Assembly: GCA_039698075.1 (NCBI GenBank)
Contig: JBDKTJ010000129.1
Coordinates: forward strand, 1-64,000
Direction: 5' to 3'
Length of the DNA: 64,000 nt
Origin: JAJFVC01 sp039698075
GTDB taxonomy: Bacteria > Planctomycetota > Planctomycetia > Pirellulales > Thermoguttaceae
Within the stretch, counting starts at the first letter, position 1. Every line of letters starts with the position of its first letter. Below are positions 24,481 through 32,956 of this stretch, piece by piece. The translations under genes were made by a program, and so were the position numbers. The notes under the pieces are model-generated. The model saw only the letters and a program-made list of their open reading frames with translations, did no database searches and was not told the DNA's origin.

Positions 24481-25545
24481 TCATGGTTCTTCGAGCCGTT
24501 TGGCCCTCGGCAATGGCGGAATCGAGGGACGCCGGACGACGCCGGCCAGCCGTTGGCGAAGCGACTGACTCACGTCCGCGGCGGTTGCATAGCGGTTGCC
24601 GGGGTGTTTGGCCATCATTTTGCTGCAAATGGCGGCCATTTCGTCCGAAATATCACCGCGAATCGTCCGCAAATCCACCGGTTCTAGCGTCTGATGCTTC
24701 AAAATTCGCTCCGGTACCGTGCCCTGCGGAAACGGAGGATGCCCGGCCAATAGAAAATACAGCGTGCACCCCAGAGAATAGACATCGGCTCGACCGTCCA
24801 CCTGAGAACTTTTCATCGCCTGTTCCGGCGCCAGATAGTCGAGCGACCCGAACAGACGATCCGCCGACTCGGGCGCCGACGAACCGCCGCCGACCAATCT
24901 CGCCAGACCAAGGTCGAGGATTTTGACCACGCCCTGACGATTGACCAACAGGTTGGAGGGCTTGATGTCGCCGTGGATCAGATGTTGCCGGTGGGCATGT
25001 TCCAAACCGTCGGCCGCCTGGGCGATGTATTCGGCCGCGCGAGCCTCCGGCATCGGACCGTCGCGCTCGACCATGCGTTGCAAGTCTTCGCCTTCGACGT
25101 ACTCCATGACCAGATAATAGCGATCGCCCTCGTTGTCGATGCTGTAGGCCCGGACGATGTTGGGATGATCCAACGCGGCGACTGCACGACCTTCGGCCAG
25201 AAAACGATCCAGCGCGGTCCGACTGTGGCAGAGCTCTCGCGAGATGACCTTCAGCGCTACGCGGCGATGCATCGTCACGTGCTCGCCGAGAAAGACACTG
25301 CCCATGCCGCCGTGGCCCAGCAATTCGATCAAACGATACTTACCCAAGTAGAACGAACTGCGGCCGGCCAACAACTGCCCAGCCTGCCAACGAGTGATGA
25401 GTTGCCGGTGGACAAGCGTTTTGGCGGCCGTTCGCGGATCGTCGCCGGGTTGAACGAGTCGCCGGGCTTGGTCCCATTGGGCGGGATCGAGCAATCGGCT
25501 TTTTTCCAGAACCGCCAACAACTGCCCTGCCGATGCGACGTCCAT
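24481..25545 (-). CDS. Ser/Thr protein kinase with HGD catalytic loop
   Basis: 354 residues. The first 65 form a helical module (QLLAVLEKSRLLD, LVHRQLITRWQAGQLLAGR) shared with the kinase at 60208. The kinase domain has GHGGMG (77-82), Lys99 in VALKV, catalytic loop HGDIKPSN with Asp193, DLG (211-213) for DFG, and YLAPE. The usual Arg of HRD is Gly, as in kinases that do not depend on activation-loop phosphorylation. No transmembrane segment. GGAGG precedes ATG 25545. It lies 13 bp after the SMP-30-like gene. Confidence 0.9.
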   Translation of the reverse strand: MDVASAGQLLAVLEKSRLLDPAQWDQARRLVQPGDDPRTAAKTLVHRQLITRWQAGQLLAGRSSFYLGKYRLIELLGHGGMGSVFLGEHVTMHRRVALKVISRELCHSRTALDRFLAEGRAVAALDHPNIVRAYSIDNEGDRYYLVMEYVEGEDLQRMVERDGPMPEARAAEYIAQAADGLEHAHRQHLIHGDIKPSNLLVNRQGVVKILDLGLARLVGGGSSAPESADRLFGSLDYLAPEQAMKSSQVDGRADVYSLGCTLYFLLAGHPPFPQGTVPERILKHQTLEPVDLRTIRGDISDEMAAICSKMMAKHPGNRYATAADVSQSLRQRLAGVVRRPSIPPLPRAKRLEEP

Positions 25546-25558
25546 CGCCGTTCCTCCG

Positions 25559-26404
25559 TCAAACGCGCATCGCCAAAGGTTTTAGCCCAACCACCTTGGT
25601 TTGCAGTCCCAGGAACCGATCGGCCGACGCAATGCACAACGTGCGGAAATCGCGTCCGCCAAAGCAACAGTTTGCGGCGTGAACGTCGATCCGACCGATT
25701 CGGCGGCCATGTCGATCGAAAATGTGCAGTCCCGCCTTTCCGCAACAAACGTAAAGATTGTCGTGTTCGTCGAGGGTCAAGCCATCGGGGTTTGCGCCCA
25801 ACGGGTCGATCCAAAGCCGTTGGTTGGCCAACCGGCCGGGCGTCGTGACGTCGTATCGGTAGATGGCCTGTCCTCGGGCGTCGGCCACGTAAAGCGTCCG
25901 GTCGTCGGCCGAAAGCAGCACGCCGTTCGGCTTGAAGCAGACCGTGGAAACGCGAGTGACCAGGCCTGCGGCGGAGCAATAATAAACGTCTTGCTTCATC
26001 ACGGTCGGTTGTCCGCGATGCTGATAGTTTGGGTCGGAGAAATAAAACCCGCCGGAGAAGTCGATGGCCAGATCGTTGGGCTCATTGAAATGTTGGCCGT
26101 CGATCTCGGAACACAACACGCGTCGCTGTTTGGTTTGCAGATGGATGGCCACGATGCGATAGGCCGCGCCCTCGCAAACGTAAAGTTCGTCGTGGGCGTT
26201 GCACATCATGCCGATGGCGTCGGTGCTGTCGGCGACAAACGGAACGATCGGCCGGCCGACCTCCCAAAAGTGGATGGCGTCGTTGCGTCCGTCGGAAAAA
26301 TAGACATTTCCCAGGACGTCGGCGGCGGGTCCTTCGGTGAAACCGTAGCCGTGGCCCAAGACTTCGGGGCGTGCGTCGGGTGCAACGAGGTCGTCAAGTG
26401 TCAT
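25559..26404 (-). CDS. SMP-30/gluconolactonase-like beta-propeller protein
   Basis: 281 residues from ATG 26404. The six-bladed propeller motifs of the SMP-30 family are present: FTEGPAADVLGNVYFSD, NDLAIDFSGGFYFSDPNY, FKPNGVLLSADDRTLYVAD and NPDGLTLDEHDNLYVC. The acidic and Asn residues of these blades normally bind a divalent metal. Family members hydrolyse sugar lactones. No signal peptide. It is followed after 13 bp by a Ser/Thr kinase and probably shares its transcript. Confidence 0.9.
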   Translation of the reverse strand: MTLDDLVAPDARPEVLGHGYGFTEGPAADVLGNVYFSDGRNDAIHFWEVGRPIVPFVADSTDAIGMMCNAHDELYVCEGAAYRIVAIHLQTKQRRVLCSEIDGQHFNEPNDLAIDFSGGFYFSDPNYQHRGQPTVMKQDVYYCSAAGLVTRVSTVCFKPNGVLLSADDRTLYVADARGQAIYRYDVTTPGRLANQRLWIDPLGANPDGLTLDEHDNLYVCCGKAGLHIFDRHGRRIGRIDVHAANCCFGGRDFRTLCIASADRFLGLQTKVVGLKPLAMRV

Positions 26405-26532
26405 GTTGGGTGCAGGATAGTCTTTGGACGCAAAAATGACAATCCGCGTTTGCGGGACGATCGGAATGTTTTTTGAAGAGCGGCGGTTGTGTCGCGTGGT
26501 CAGTAAGTAGTCAAAAATGTCCAAAAAAATAA

Positions 26533-26561
26533 TTGTAATTATGTTTTGTTTGTGCTAGTCT
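26533..26561 (+). promoter_or_regulatory. Sigma-70-type promoter of the HTH gene
   Basis: TTGTAA, a 17-bp spacer and TAGTCT lie in an A/T-rich stretch about 85 bp before the HTH gene. The region is divergent from the SMP-30-like gene. No long palindrome seen. Confidence 0.5.
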
Positions 26562-26645
26562 GGCTCGCAGTTCGGTCGGGCTGGTCGGTTGACCAAAGAA
26601 TCACCATCCAACCACAGGAGTCTTTTCTAGAAAGGGGCGAGCAAC

Positions 26646-26984
26646 ATGATTGCTACGGCGGTCATCGAAGAAGTGCGGCGGATGTTGCGAGAAGGCAGAC
26701 TATCGCAACGGCAGATTGCCCAGCGAGTTGGCGTGAGCCGTGGAACGATCAACGCCATCGCCTTGGGAAAACGGACCTCGCAATCGCCAGCCCATAGGTT
26801 GGACCGCGCGGGGTTCACTCCACCGGCTGGGTTGCCGGTGCGATGTCCGGGCTGTGGAGGACGGGTGCAGATGCCGTGTTTGTTGTGCCACCTGCGGCAA
26901 CGACGCCCTGGACGGCCGGAGCGGTCGATCCGCCGCAACGAAGGATTTGGTTTCGCGTCCACCGCAACAGGGCCTCGCGGCTGA
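26646..26984 (+). CDS. Small HTH protein with C-terminal zinc-ribbon motif
   Basis: 112 residues, with AAAGGGG before ATG. An HTH of the resolvase/Xre sort (LSQRQIAQRVGVSRGTINAIALGK, two adjoining stretches, about 20-42) is followed by CPGCGGRVQMPCLLC (Cys67, 70, 78, 81), a likely zinc ribbon. I remember similar HTH plus CxxC-MPCxxC proteins in planctomycetes, function unknown. The last 170 bp overlap the 3' end of the convergent REC-GGDEF-CBS gene, so its C-terminal 55 residues share DNA with the tail of that protein. Confidence 0.75.
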   Translation: MIATAVIEEVRRMLREGRLSQRQIAQRVGVSRGTINAIALGKRTSQSPAHRLDRAGFTPPAGLPVRCPGCGGRVQMPCLLCHLRQRRPGRPERSIRRNEGFGFASTATGPRG

Positions 26985-28275
26985 TCGTGCCGGTGGGGCG
27001 TCCGTCTCGGGTGATGACCAGCCGGCGGACCGACACGCGGGCCAAAAAGTCATAGATGATTCGGATCGGCGTGTTTTCCTGGTAGGAAATCACATTGGGA
27101 CGCATCACCGATCGGACGGGGCGTTGCCAGCAATCCGGAGCGGCCATCGCCGCCATGAGGTCTTTTTCGGAAAGGAATCCGGCCAAATCCCCGTTCTCGC
27201 TCAGAATGGGCGTCGAGGGGATTTCGTGGCAAAGCAAAAATTGGGCGGCCCGATCGATCGTTTCGTTCTCGTACAGCGGGGCGATCAGCGGACTCATGAC
27301 GTCTCGGGCGACGACGCCCTGGAAAACGCCGTCGTGCCGTTCGGCCACGCAGCCCAACGGTTCCATGGCGTCGACCAGGGTGGAATAGCGGATTGCGCGG
27401 TCGCGGCCGGCTCGTTTGGCGCACAGCAACGCCTGATCGGCCAGATCGACCAACGCTTCCGAGTTGCTCATGTCGTCGCGGGCCTGGGCGACGCCGAAAC
27501 TGCCGGTGATCCGCAACAGGGGGCTGCCGAACGGAATGTGCAACGAAGCCAGCCGGACTCGCATCCGTTCCGCCAACACGGCGGCGTCCGCTTCGTTGGT
27601 TTCGGGCAGCAAGAAGCAAAACTCCTCGCCGCCGTAACGACACACCGTATCGCTGACGCGGCAGGTGTCCAAGAAAACCTCGGACACGGATTTCAAAACG
27701 GAATCGCCGGCCGGATGACCGTACAGATCGTTGATTTGTTTGAAGAAGTCAAGGTCCATCATGATGCAGCTCATCGGCAACGACAATCGCCGCGAGCGGT
27801 GCCATTCCTTGACCAAGGACTCGTAAAAACTGCGTTGGGTCAACAGCCCCGTCAGCGAATCGGTGTGGGCCATGAGGCTCAAACGCCGCTCGAGCGTTAG
27901 GACTCGCGAGCCGGACCGGAGCCGCGCCAGCAGTTCGCCTTCGGAGACGGGCTTCGTCAGAAAATCGTCGGCGCCGATCTCCAGGCCGCTGATCATCTCG
28001 GCCCGCGCGTTCTTGACCGTCAGAAACAAAATGTAGACATAGTGAGGCAGCACCATGTCGCGGACCTGGCGGCAAAGTTCTAGGCCGTCAATCCGAGGCA
28101 TTTCCCAGTCGGTGATGATGAAATCCGGGCACTCCAATTCCACGGCTTCAAGGGCTTCTTGTCCGTCGGAAACGGTGCGGGTTGGAATGCCGGCCTTCTG
28201 CAACCATCGCGAAAGCAGCCGTTGCATGGCCGGGTCATCATCACAGACCAACGCTTTGTAATCGGCAGGCTCCAT
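26815..28275 (-). CDS. Response regulator with GGDEF and CBS domains (diguanylate cyclase)
   Basis: 486 residues from ATG 28275 (AGGA upstream). The receiver domain (about 5-125) has DDD at its start, Asp in FIITDWEMPRIDG and Lys in LTKPVSE. The GGDEF domain (about 140-300) has the active GGEEF motif and DFFKQINDLYGH. Two CBS domains follow (about 310-440; ARDVMSPLIAPLYENE, RSVMRPNVISYQE). It should make cyclic di-GMP under phosphorelay control, with the CBS pair sensing an adenine nucleotide. The Ala/Thr-rich tail after residue 445 overlaps the convergent HTH gene. Confidence 0.92.
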   Translation of the reverse strand: MEPADYKALVCDDDPAMQRLLSRWLQKAGIPTRTVSDGQEALEAVELECPDFIITDWEMPRIDGLELCRQVRDMVLPHYVYILFLTVKNARAEMISGLEIGADDFLTKPVSEGELLARLRSGSRVLTLERRLSLMAHTDSLTGLLTQRSFYESLVKEWHRSRRLSLPMSCIMMDLDFFKQINDLYGHPAGDSVLKSVSEVFLDTCRVSDTVCRYGGEEFCFLLPETNEADAAVLAERMRVRLASLHIPFGSPLLRITGSFGVAQARDDMSNSEALVDLADQALLCAKRAGRDRAIRYSTLVDAMEPLGCVAERHDGVFQGVVARDVMSPLIAPLYENETIDRAAQFLLCHEIPSTPILSENGDLAGFLSEKDLMAAMAAPDCWQRPVRSVMRPNVISYQENTPIRIIYDFLARVSVRRLVITRDGRPTGTISREALLRWTRNQILRCGGSTAPAVQGVVAAGGTTNTASAPVLHSPDIAPATQPVE

Positions 28276-28579
28276 CAATTCATCCTGTGGGCGCAAGGGA
28301 TGCGCCCTGTCGTCTCGTCACGGATGCTATTTTGTGCCACCCTAGGGTCATTCGGTCACCAGATGTTGCGACGTTCTTGCGGTCGTGACACAACATAACT
28401 GGTCGGACCGATGGCCCGCGGATGCAACAAAACTCTCGCCCTCGAGTCAACCCTAGCTTGAACCTGGCCGCGATGTCGCCGAGGATTCAAAAAAACCGGA
28501 AAAATGCCGGAATTGTGGCGTTCGTCATGCCGGCGGTTCGGGAAGTTGCTCGAAGGGATGCGCCACGGGGGGGTGGCTA
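28276..28579. other. Intergenic region between tatC terminator and the GGDEF gene
   Basis: About 300 bp without a gene. It must hold the promoter of the minus-strand REC-GGDEF-CBS gene, but I see no strong -35/-10 pair. GGAAAAATGCCGG and neighbouring G/C repeats could form short hairpins. Nothing else recognised. Confidence 0.4.
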
Positions 28580-28580
28580 G

Positions 28581-28598
28581 AAAACCCGCCGTTGCGGG
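28581..28598 (-). terminator. Rho-independent terminator of tatC
   Basis: Read on the minus strand, CCCGC-AACG-GCGGG is followed by TTTTC, beginning 2 bp after the tatC stop codon. The stem is only 5 bp but all G/C. Confidence 0.6.
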
Positions 28599-28600
28599 CA

Positions 28601-29680
28601 TCAAGACTGGCCCGACGACGGCTGCCCCTCTTGGAAGGGGCTCTCGTGACGCGGCAACGTCTTGCACAATAAAATTCCGCCGAAATACAAGAAAGTCAGC
28701 GGCACGGCCATCAGCAACATGCTGTACGGATCGGGCGGGGTGAGCAGGGCCGCCAACGCGAAAATCACCAACACGGCGATTCGCCACTGCGACAGGTAAT
28801 TCTTGATCGTGAAGACCCCGATCCGTTCCAAAAACAACATCACCAGCGGAAGTTGGAATCCAAGGCCAAACCCCACCGGCAGCAACAGCACGAAACTGAG
28901 CCACTCGTTGATTCGCGGGTCTGGGTCGATGCCGAGGCTGCGGTTGAAGCTGAACAGGAAGTTCAACACCGGCTCAAACACGACGAAAAAGGCCAGCGAC
29001 GCGCCGAGCAGGAACAACCCGAGGCTGAACGGCAGGTACAGATGCACGTAGTGCCGCTCGTGCGGATAAAGGCCCGCGGCCACGAAATTCCAAATCTGAA
29101 AGAAAATCCAGGGGCTGGCCAGCAACACGCCGACCAGCAGCGAACCTTTCACGTAGACGCCGAAGGCCTCTTGGGCGTTCAAACTTTTTACGCGTATGCG
29201 CGAGTCGTCTGCGTTGCGATGCCACAAAAACAGACGAATCAGCGAGTCCGTCGGGTCGGCGTTCGCGGACGTCTTCGTGGTCAACGGGGGCACGTGCTTG
29301 AGTTCGTCGGGATAGTTCTTCTTCAATTCCTGAAGCATTTCCCGGGGATCGATGTACACCTCGTCGGCCAGCATGTCGTTCTTGAGCACGCGGTCTTGCA
29401 TTTCCTGCGACGTCCAAGGCGACGTCCGGCCCGCTTGCTTGTCCTTGGCCAATTCGTTTTCAAGGCGTTCGACCGACTCTTGCTGATAATAACGGGTCAA
29501 GGCGCGGGACAGCGGACGCTGGATGAAGCCGACGACGGGCCCTCCGATCATAAGCCCCAAGGCGAACCCGAGGGCGAGCCCCAACGCCGATTTGAACAGA
29601 CAGCCGCGCAACTCTTCGAGGTGCTCCCCGAAGGTCATCGTGCTTTCTCGGAACAGATCGTCTTCGTGTGAATCGGGCAT
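28601..29680 (-). CDS. tatC: Sec-independent protein translocase TatC with periplasmic insert
   Basis: 359 residues from ATG 29680. TatC features: TFGEHLEELRGCLFKS before the first helix, then six hydrophobic segments with the conserved FQIWNFVAAGLYPHERHY, YFVVFEPVLNF-type helix, GLGFQLPLVMLFLERIG and ALLTPPDP. Between helices 1 and 2 there are about 120 extra residues (around 55-175) with charged helical sequence, absent from the 250-residue E. coli TatC. TatC binds twin-arginine signal peptides; no tatA or tatB is nearby. Confidence 0.93.
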   Translation of the reverse strand: MPDSHEDDLFRESTMTFGEHLEELRGCLFKSALGLALGFALGLMIGGPVVGFIQRPLSRALTRYYQQESVERLENELAKDKQAGRTSPWTSQEMQDRVLKNDMLADEVYIDPREMLQELKKNYPDELKHVPPLTTKTSANADPTDSLIRLFLWHRNADDSRIRVKSLNAQEAFGVYVKGSLLVGVLLASPWIFFQIWNFVAAGLYPHERHYVHLYLPFSLGLFLLGASLAFFVVFEPVLNFLFSFNRSLGIDPDPRINEWLSFVLLLPVGFGLGFQLPLVMLFLERIGVFTIKNYLSQWRIAVLVIFALAALLTPPDPYSMLLMAVPLTFLYFGGILLCKTLPRHESPFQEGQPSSGQS

Positions 29681-29885
29681 TGTGGATGGCAATGCGGCGC
29701 CCCCCAAACAATCCAGTCTAACAGCAGGTCGGCCGGATCGCAAATGGCAAGCGTTTTGGTCGCATTTCGCACGATCAGCGTTGGGCGTCGACCGTTTCAA
29801 AAAATCACCGCGGCGACGAACCGTATGTTGCCGTTTTGGCTCACCCGTCCAAGGCCGGTGAATTTGAACGGATGCCTAACGTGTT

Positions 29886-29930
29886 TTGTTGCAACAAGTT
29901 GAGCGTCTCGACAATGTTTCGGCACGAAAC
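29886..29930. promoter_or_regulatory. Two palindromes upstream of the 84-residue gene
   Basis: TTGTTGCAACAA (29886-29897) is a perfect 12-bp palindrome and GTTTCG-GCA-CGAAAC (29916-29930) a perfect 6-3-6 inverted repeat. Both lie within 110 bp before the gene at 29992, in a 311-bp gap otherwise empty. They could be operator sites. Confidence 0.4.
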
Positions 29931-29991
29931 CTGCTAAAACTCGAACGTACAAGACGACAACCACAGCTCAGCAATCCGCAGGAGGTCTCCG

Positions 29992-30246
29992 ATGAGGACC
30001 AGAGGAGTGAAATTGCTTGACCCGGTGCTTGAAAACGATCAGATTGACTGGCTGGTGGTGCCGGTCGATCAGTGCCGCGACGTTCAGGACGAAGGAGACC
30101 TGATTTCCCGTCATTTCCGAAAACCGCACGAGCCTTGGACGCCGAATCAGGCGTTCGTCCAGCCGGTCGAAATCCGTCGAAGTCGTCGCCGGGTGCTATT
30201 TTTCCAGCATTCCGGGCTGAAATTGCGGAACGGCCTGCTTTCTTGA
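29992..30246 (+). CDS. Small hypothetical protein (84 residues)
   Basis: AGGAGG at 29980-29985, 6 bp before ATG, is one of the best ribosome binding sites in the window. The sequence begins MRTRGVKLLDPVLENDQIDWLV and has a basic RRSRRRVLFF stretch near its end. It contains no signal peptide, membrane helix or recognised motif. It lies upstream of argC on the same strand, 210 bp away, with no evident functional link. Confidence 0.55.
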   Translation: MRTRGVKLLDPVLENDQIDWLVVPVDQCRDVQDEGDLISRHFRKPHEPWTPNQAFVQPVEIRRSRRRVLFFQHSGLKLRNGLLS

Positions 30247-30456
30247 TTCCTTCGATCCGGCCCGCGGCAACTGGATTGACTCCCCTTGGCGGCAGGGGGC
30301 GTCCATCGTATACTACATGGCTTCCGTCCAAATTGGATTCCAACGGAACCGGGTGGTCCCATTTTCGAGGATCCGCCTGTCTTCCCGAAGCATCGACAGG
30401 CGGCAACGCGCAGGTTTGCATTGCGGTTGGCATCCAACGCTCGAAACCAAGAAGCC

Positions 30457-31464
30457 ATGACACGAATCGCCATTCTCGGAGCCACCGGATACACCGCGGT
30501 GGAGTTGATTAAAATCTTGCTCCGCCATCCCAATGCGGAGATCGTGGCCGTGACGAGCCGCCAGGAAGGCCGTCCGCATATCGCGATGATTCACCCGTCG
30601 TTGACCGGCCGGTTGGATCTGCGGTTGGAAGACCTCAGCCCCGCCGAAGTAGCCGCCCGGGCCGAGTGCGTGTTCAGTTGCTTGCCGCACGGCGCCAGCG
30701 CGTCGGTGGTTCCGCAGTTGCTCGACGCCGGATGCCGCGTGGTCGACTTCAGCGCCGACTATCGTCTGAACGACCCGACGGTGTACGAGCAATGGTACGG
30801 CCAGAAGCACGTCGACGCCGCGCGGTTGGGCAAGGTGCCTTACGGACTGCCCGAGCTGTTCCGCGATCAGATTCCTCCGGCCCGCTTGGTGGCCAATCCG
30901 GGCTGTTTCCCGACCACCGCGATTTTGGCGCTCGCGCCGCTGCTGAAGGCAGGTCTGATCGATTCGAAGGGCATCATCGTCGACTCGAAGAGCGGCGTGT
31001 CGGGCGCGGGCCGCACGTTGAAACTGACGACCCATTATCCCGAGTGCAACGAAAGCATCTCGGCCTACAACGTCGGACGCCATCGTCACACACCTGAGAT
31101 CGATCAGGTGCTCGGCGTGGCGGCCGGTCGTCCGGTCGAGGTGGTGTTTTCGCCCCACTTGGTTCCGATGGATCGCGGAATCCTGACGACGACCTATTCG
31201 CAGCCGTTGGTTGCGGCCAGTGAAGAAAAGGTGTTGCAGACGATCCGCGATTTTTACGCCGACGAGCCGTTCATCCGAGTGGTCGACCATTTGCCGGCCA
31301 CGAAAGACGCGATGGGCACGAACTTTTGCGACATTACGGCCCGCGTGGTTCGCGGCCGCGTGCTGACGATCAGTTGCATCGACAACCTGATCAAGGGCGC
31401 GTCGGGGGCCGCCGTGCAAAACTTCAATTTGATGTTCGGCTATCCCGAGACGACCGCGTTGTAG
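30457..31464 (+). CDS. argC: N-acetyl-gamma-glutamyl-phosphate reductase
   Basis: 335 residues. NAD(P)-binding ILGATGYTAVELIKIL at the N-terminus, catalytic Cys in VANPGCFPTTAILAL (near 151), SGVSGAGRTLK and HRHTPEI (catalytic His region), and the C-terminal CIDNLIKGASGAAVQNFN. It reduces N-acetylglutamyl phosphate in arginine synthesis. argJ follows after 115 bp, a spacer filled almost entirely by a dispersed repeat. Confidence 0.96.
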   Translation: MTRIAILGATGYTAVELIKILLRHPNAEIVAVTSRQEGRPHIAMIHPSLTGRLDLRLEDLSPAEVAARAECVFSCLPHGASASVVPQLLDAGCRVVDFSADYRLNDPTVYEQWYGQKHVDAARLGKVPYGLPELFRDQIPPARLVANPGCFPTTAILALAPLLKAGLIDSKGIIVDSKSGVSGAGRTLKLTTHYPECNESISAYNVGRHRHTPEIDQVLGVAAGRPVEVVFSPHLVPMDRGILTTTYSQPLVAASEEKVLQTIRDFYADEPFIRVVDHLPATKDAMGTNFCDITARVVRGRVLTISCIDNLIKGASGAAVQNFNLMFGYPETTAL

Positions 31465-31477
31465 TTCGGGTTGCGTC

Positions 31478-31562
31478 TGTCGGGAGGCCGACCTACGGAA
31501 GGCCGGTAAACAAGAGCTTTCGACCACGTACCGTCCGACATTATTTACCTGAGTGCCAATAG
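31478..31562 (+). repeat. 85-bp dispersed repeat, copy 1 (argJ leader)
   Basis: About 84 % identical, without gaps, to the reverse complement of 47777-47861. It begins TGTCGGGAGGCCGACC and ends TTTACCTGAG...CAATAG. Internal inverted repeats (GTCGG/CCGAC; GGTAAA/TTTACC) suggest a folded RNA or a MITE/REP-like element. It ends 17 bp before the argJ start and reads in the same direction. Confidence 0.8.
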
Positions 31563-31579
31563 CTGTGGAGACCCATTTG

Positions 31580-32773
31580 ATGGCCGTTTGCGTTCCCAAA
31601 GGCTTTTTGATGGCGGGCGTGCATTGTCGGATCAAGCGCGACCCGCGAAAACAAGATTTGACGTTGGTGATGTCGGAGTCGCCGGCCAGCGGAGCGGGCG
31701 TGTACACGCAAAACCTGGTCTGCGCCGCCCCGGTGACGCTCGATCGCAGTCGGACGCCGAGCGGTCAAATTCGCGCCGTCGTGATTTGCTCGGGCGTGGC
31801 CAACGCCTGCACCGGCGAACGCGGCCTGCGCGACGCGGAGGAAATGGCTCGACTGGCCGCCAAAGCCTGCGAGGCCGAACCCGACCAGGCCTTGGTGTTG
31901 TCGACCGGCGTAATCGGCTCGTTTCTGCCGATGGAACGCATCGCCCAGGGCATTTCGGCGGCGGCGGTCAAACTGGGCCGCAGCGAGACGTCGCTGATCG
32001 CCGCGGCACGCGGCATGTTGACCACCGACACGATCCACAAGTTGGCCGGACGAACCATCACGGTCGGCGGCCGCGAGATCCAAATCACCGGCATGGCCAA
32101 AGGCGCCGCGATGATGGGCCCGAACATGGCCACGATGTTGGCGCTGGTCATGACCGACGCCGCATTGCAGCCGACCGACGCGCAAGCCGCGTTGAGCCGG
32201 GCGACCAACGAAAGTTTTAACTGCATGAGCGTCGATGGGCACATGAGCACCAACGACACCGTGCTGTTGCTGGCCAACGGAGCGGCCGGCGGCGACCCGC
32301 TGTCCGGCGACGATCTGGCGGCGTTTCAGGCCGCGTTGGACGAGGTCTGCATCGATCTGGCCAAGGCGATCGCCGGCGACGGCGAAGGGGCGACCCACCT
32401 GGTCACGATCGAGATCAGCGGCTGCGCAACCCGCGAGACGGCTTTGGAAATCGCCAAAAACGTGGCCAATAGCCCCTTGGTCAAGACCGCTCTGCACGGC
32501 GCGGACCCCAATTGGGGACGAATTGTCTCGGCGGCGGGCTATGCCGGCGTGCCGTTCGATCCGAAGGGCGTCACGCTTTGGCTCAACGGCGCGTTGCTTT
32601 ACGAAAAGGGCGCCCCGGTCGAGTTCGACGGCAAGGCGGTTTCCCGCTCGATCCGCGACAACCGCGAGACGCTCATTCAGATGCAATTCAGCGAAGGCAC
32701 GGCCCAGCGTCGCTTCTGGACCGCCGACCTCACGGCCGAATATGTCCGCCTGAACGCCGATTATCACACTTGA
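31580..32773 (+). CDS. argJ: Glutamate N-acetyltransferase/amino-acid acetyltransferase ArgJ
   Basis: 397 residues from ATG 31580 (GGAG 10 bp upstream). ArgJ is made as one chain and cleaves itself before a Thr; that site is seen as PNMATMLALVMTDA near residue 190. Other motifs: VCVPKGFLMAGVHCRIK, STGVIGSFLPM, HGADPNWGRI. It transfers acetyl groups from N-acetylornithine to glutamate, recycling the acetyl group. Together with argC it indicates the cyclic arginine pathway. Confidence 0.96.
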   Translation: MAVCVPKGFLMAGVHCRIKRDPRKQDLTLVMSESPASGAGVYTQNLVCAAPVTLDRSRTPSGQIRAVVICSGVANACTGERGLRDAEEMARLAAKACEAEPDQALVLSTGVIGSFLPMERIAQGISAAAVKLGRSETSLIAAARGMLTTDTIHKLAGRTITVGGREIQITGMAKGAAMMGPNMATMLALVMTDAALQPTDAQAALSRATNESFNCMSVDGHMSTNDTVLLLANGAAGGDPLSGDDLAAFQAALDEVCIDLAKAIAGDGEGATHLVTIEISGCATRETALEIAKNVANSPLVKTALHGADPNWGRIVSAAGYAGVPFDPKGVTLWLNGALLYEKGAPVEFDGKAVSRSIRDNRETLIQMQFSEGTAQRRFWTADLTAEYVRLNADYHT

Positions 32774-32956
32774 TTGGCGTTTTGTCGTCACAACCTATTG
32801 CATGGCCGTTGTTTAGGCGTTTTTTTGTCGCCAAAACTGGGCTTGGTGTTTTGTCGGACTGTCGATAAAATCACCCATCGTCAAGGCGTTTCCCCGCAGA
32901 GTCCTTGTCTGCACGTCGCACAACGGCCGGGGGACGTTTCTTTGCAGGATGAAATT

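Noticed and set aside
28325..28340. TGGCAC...GC sequence on the minus strand resembling a sigma-54 promoter
   Set aside because: The GG and GC elements are 9 bp apart instead of 10, and the TTGC part does not match.
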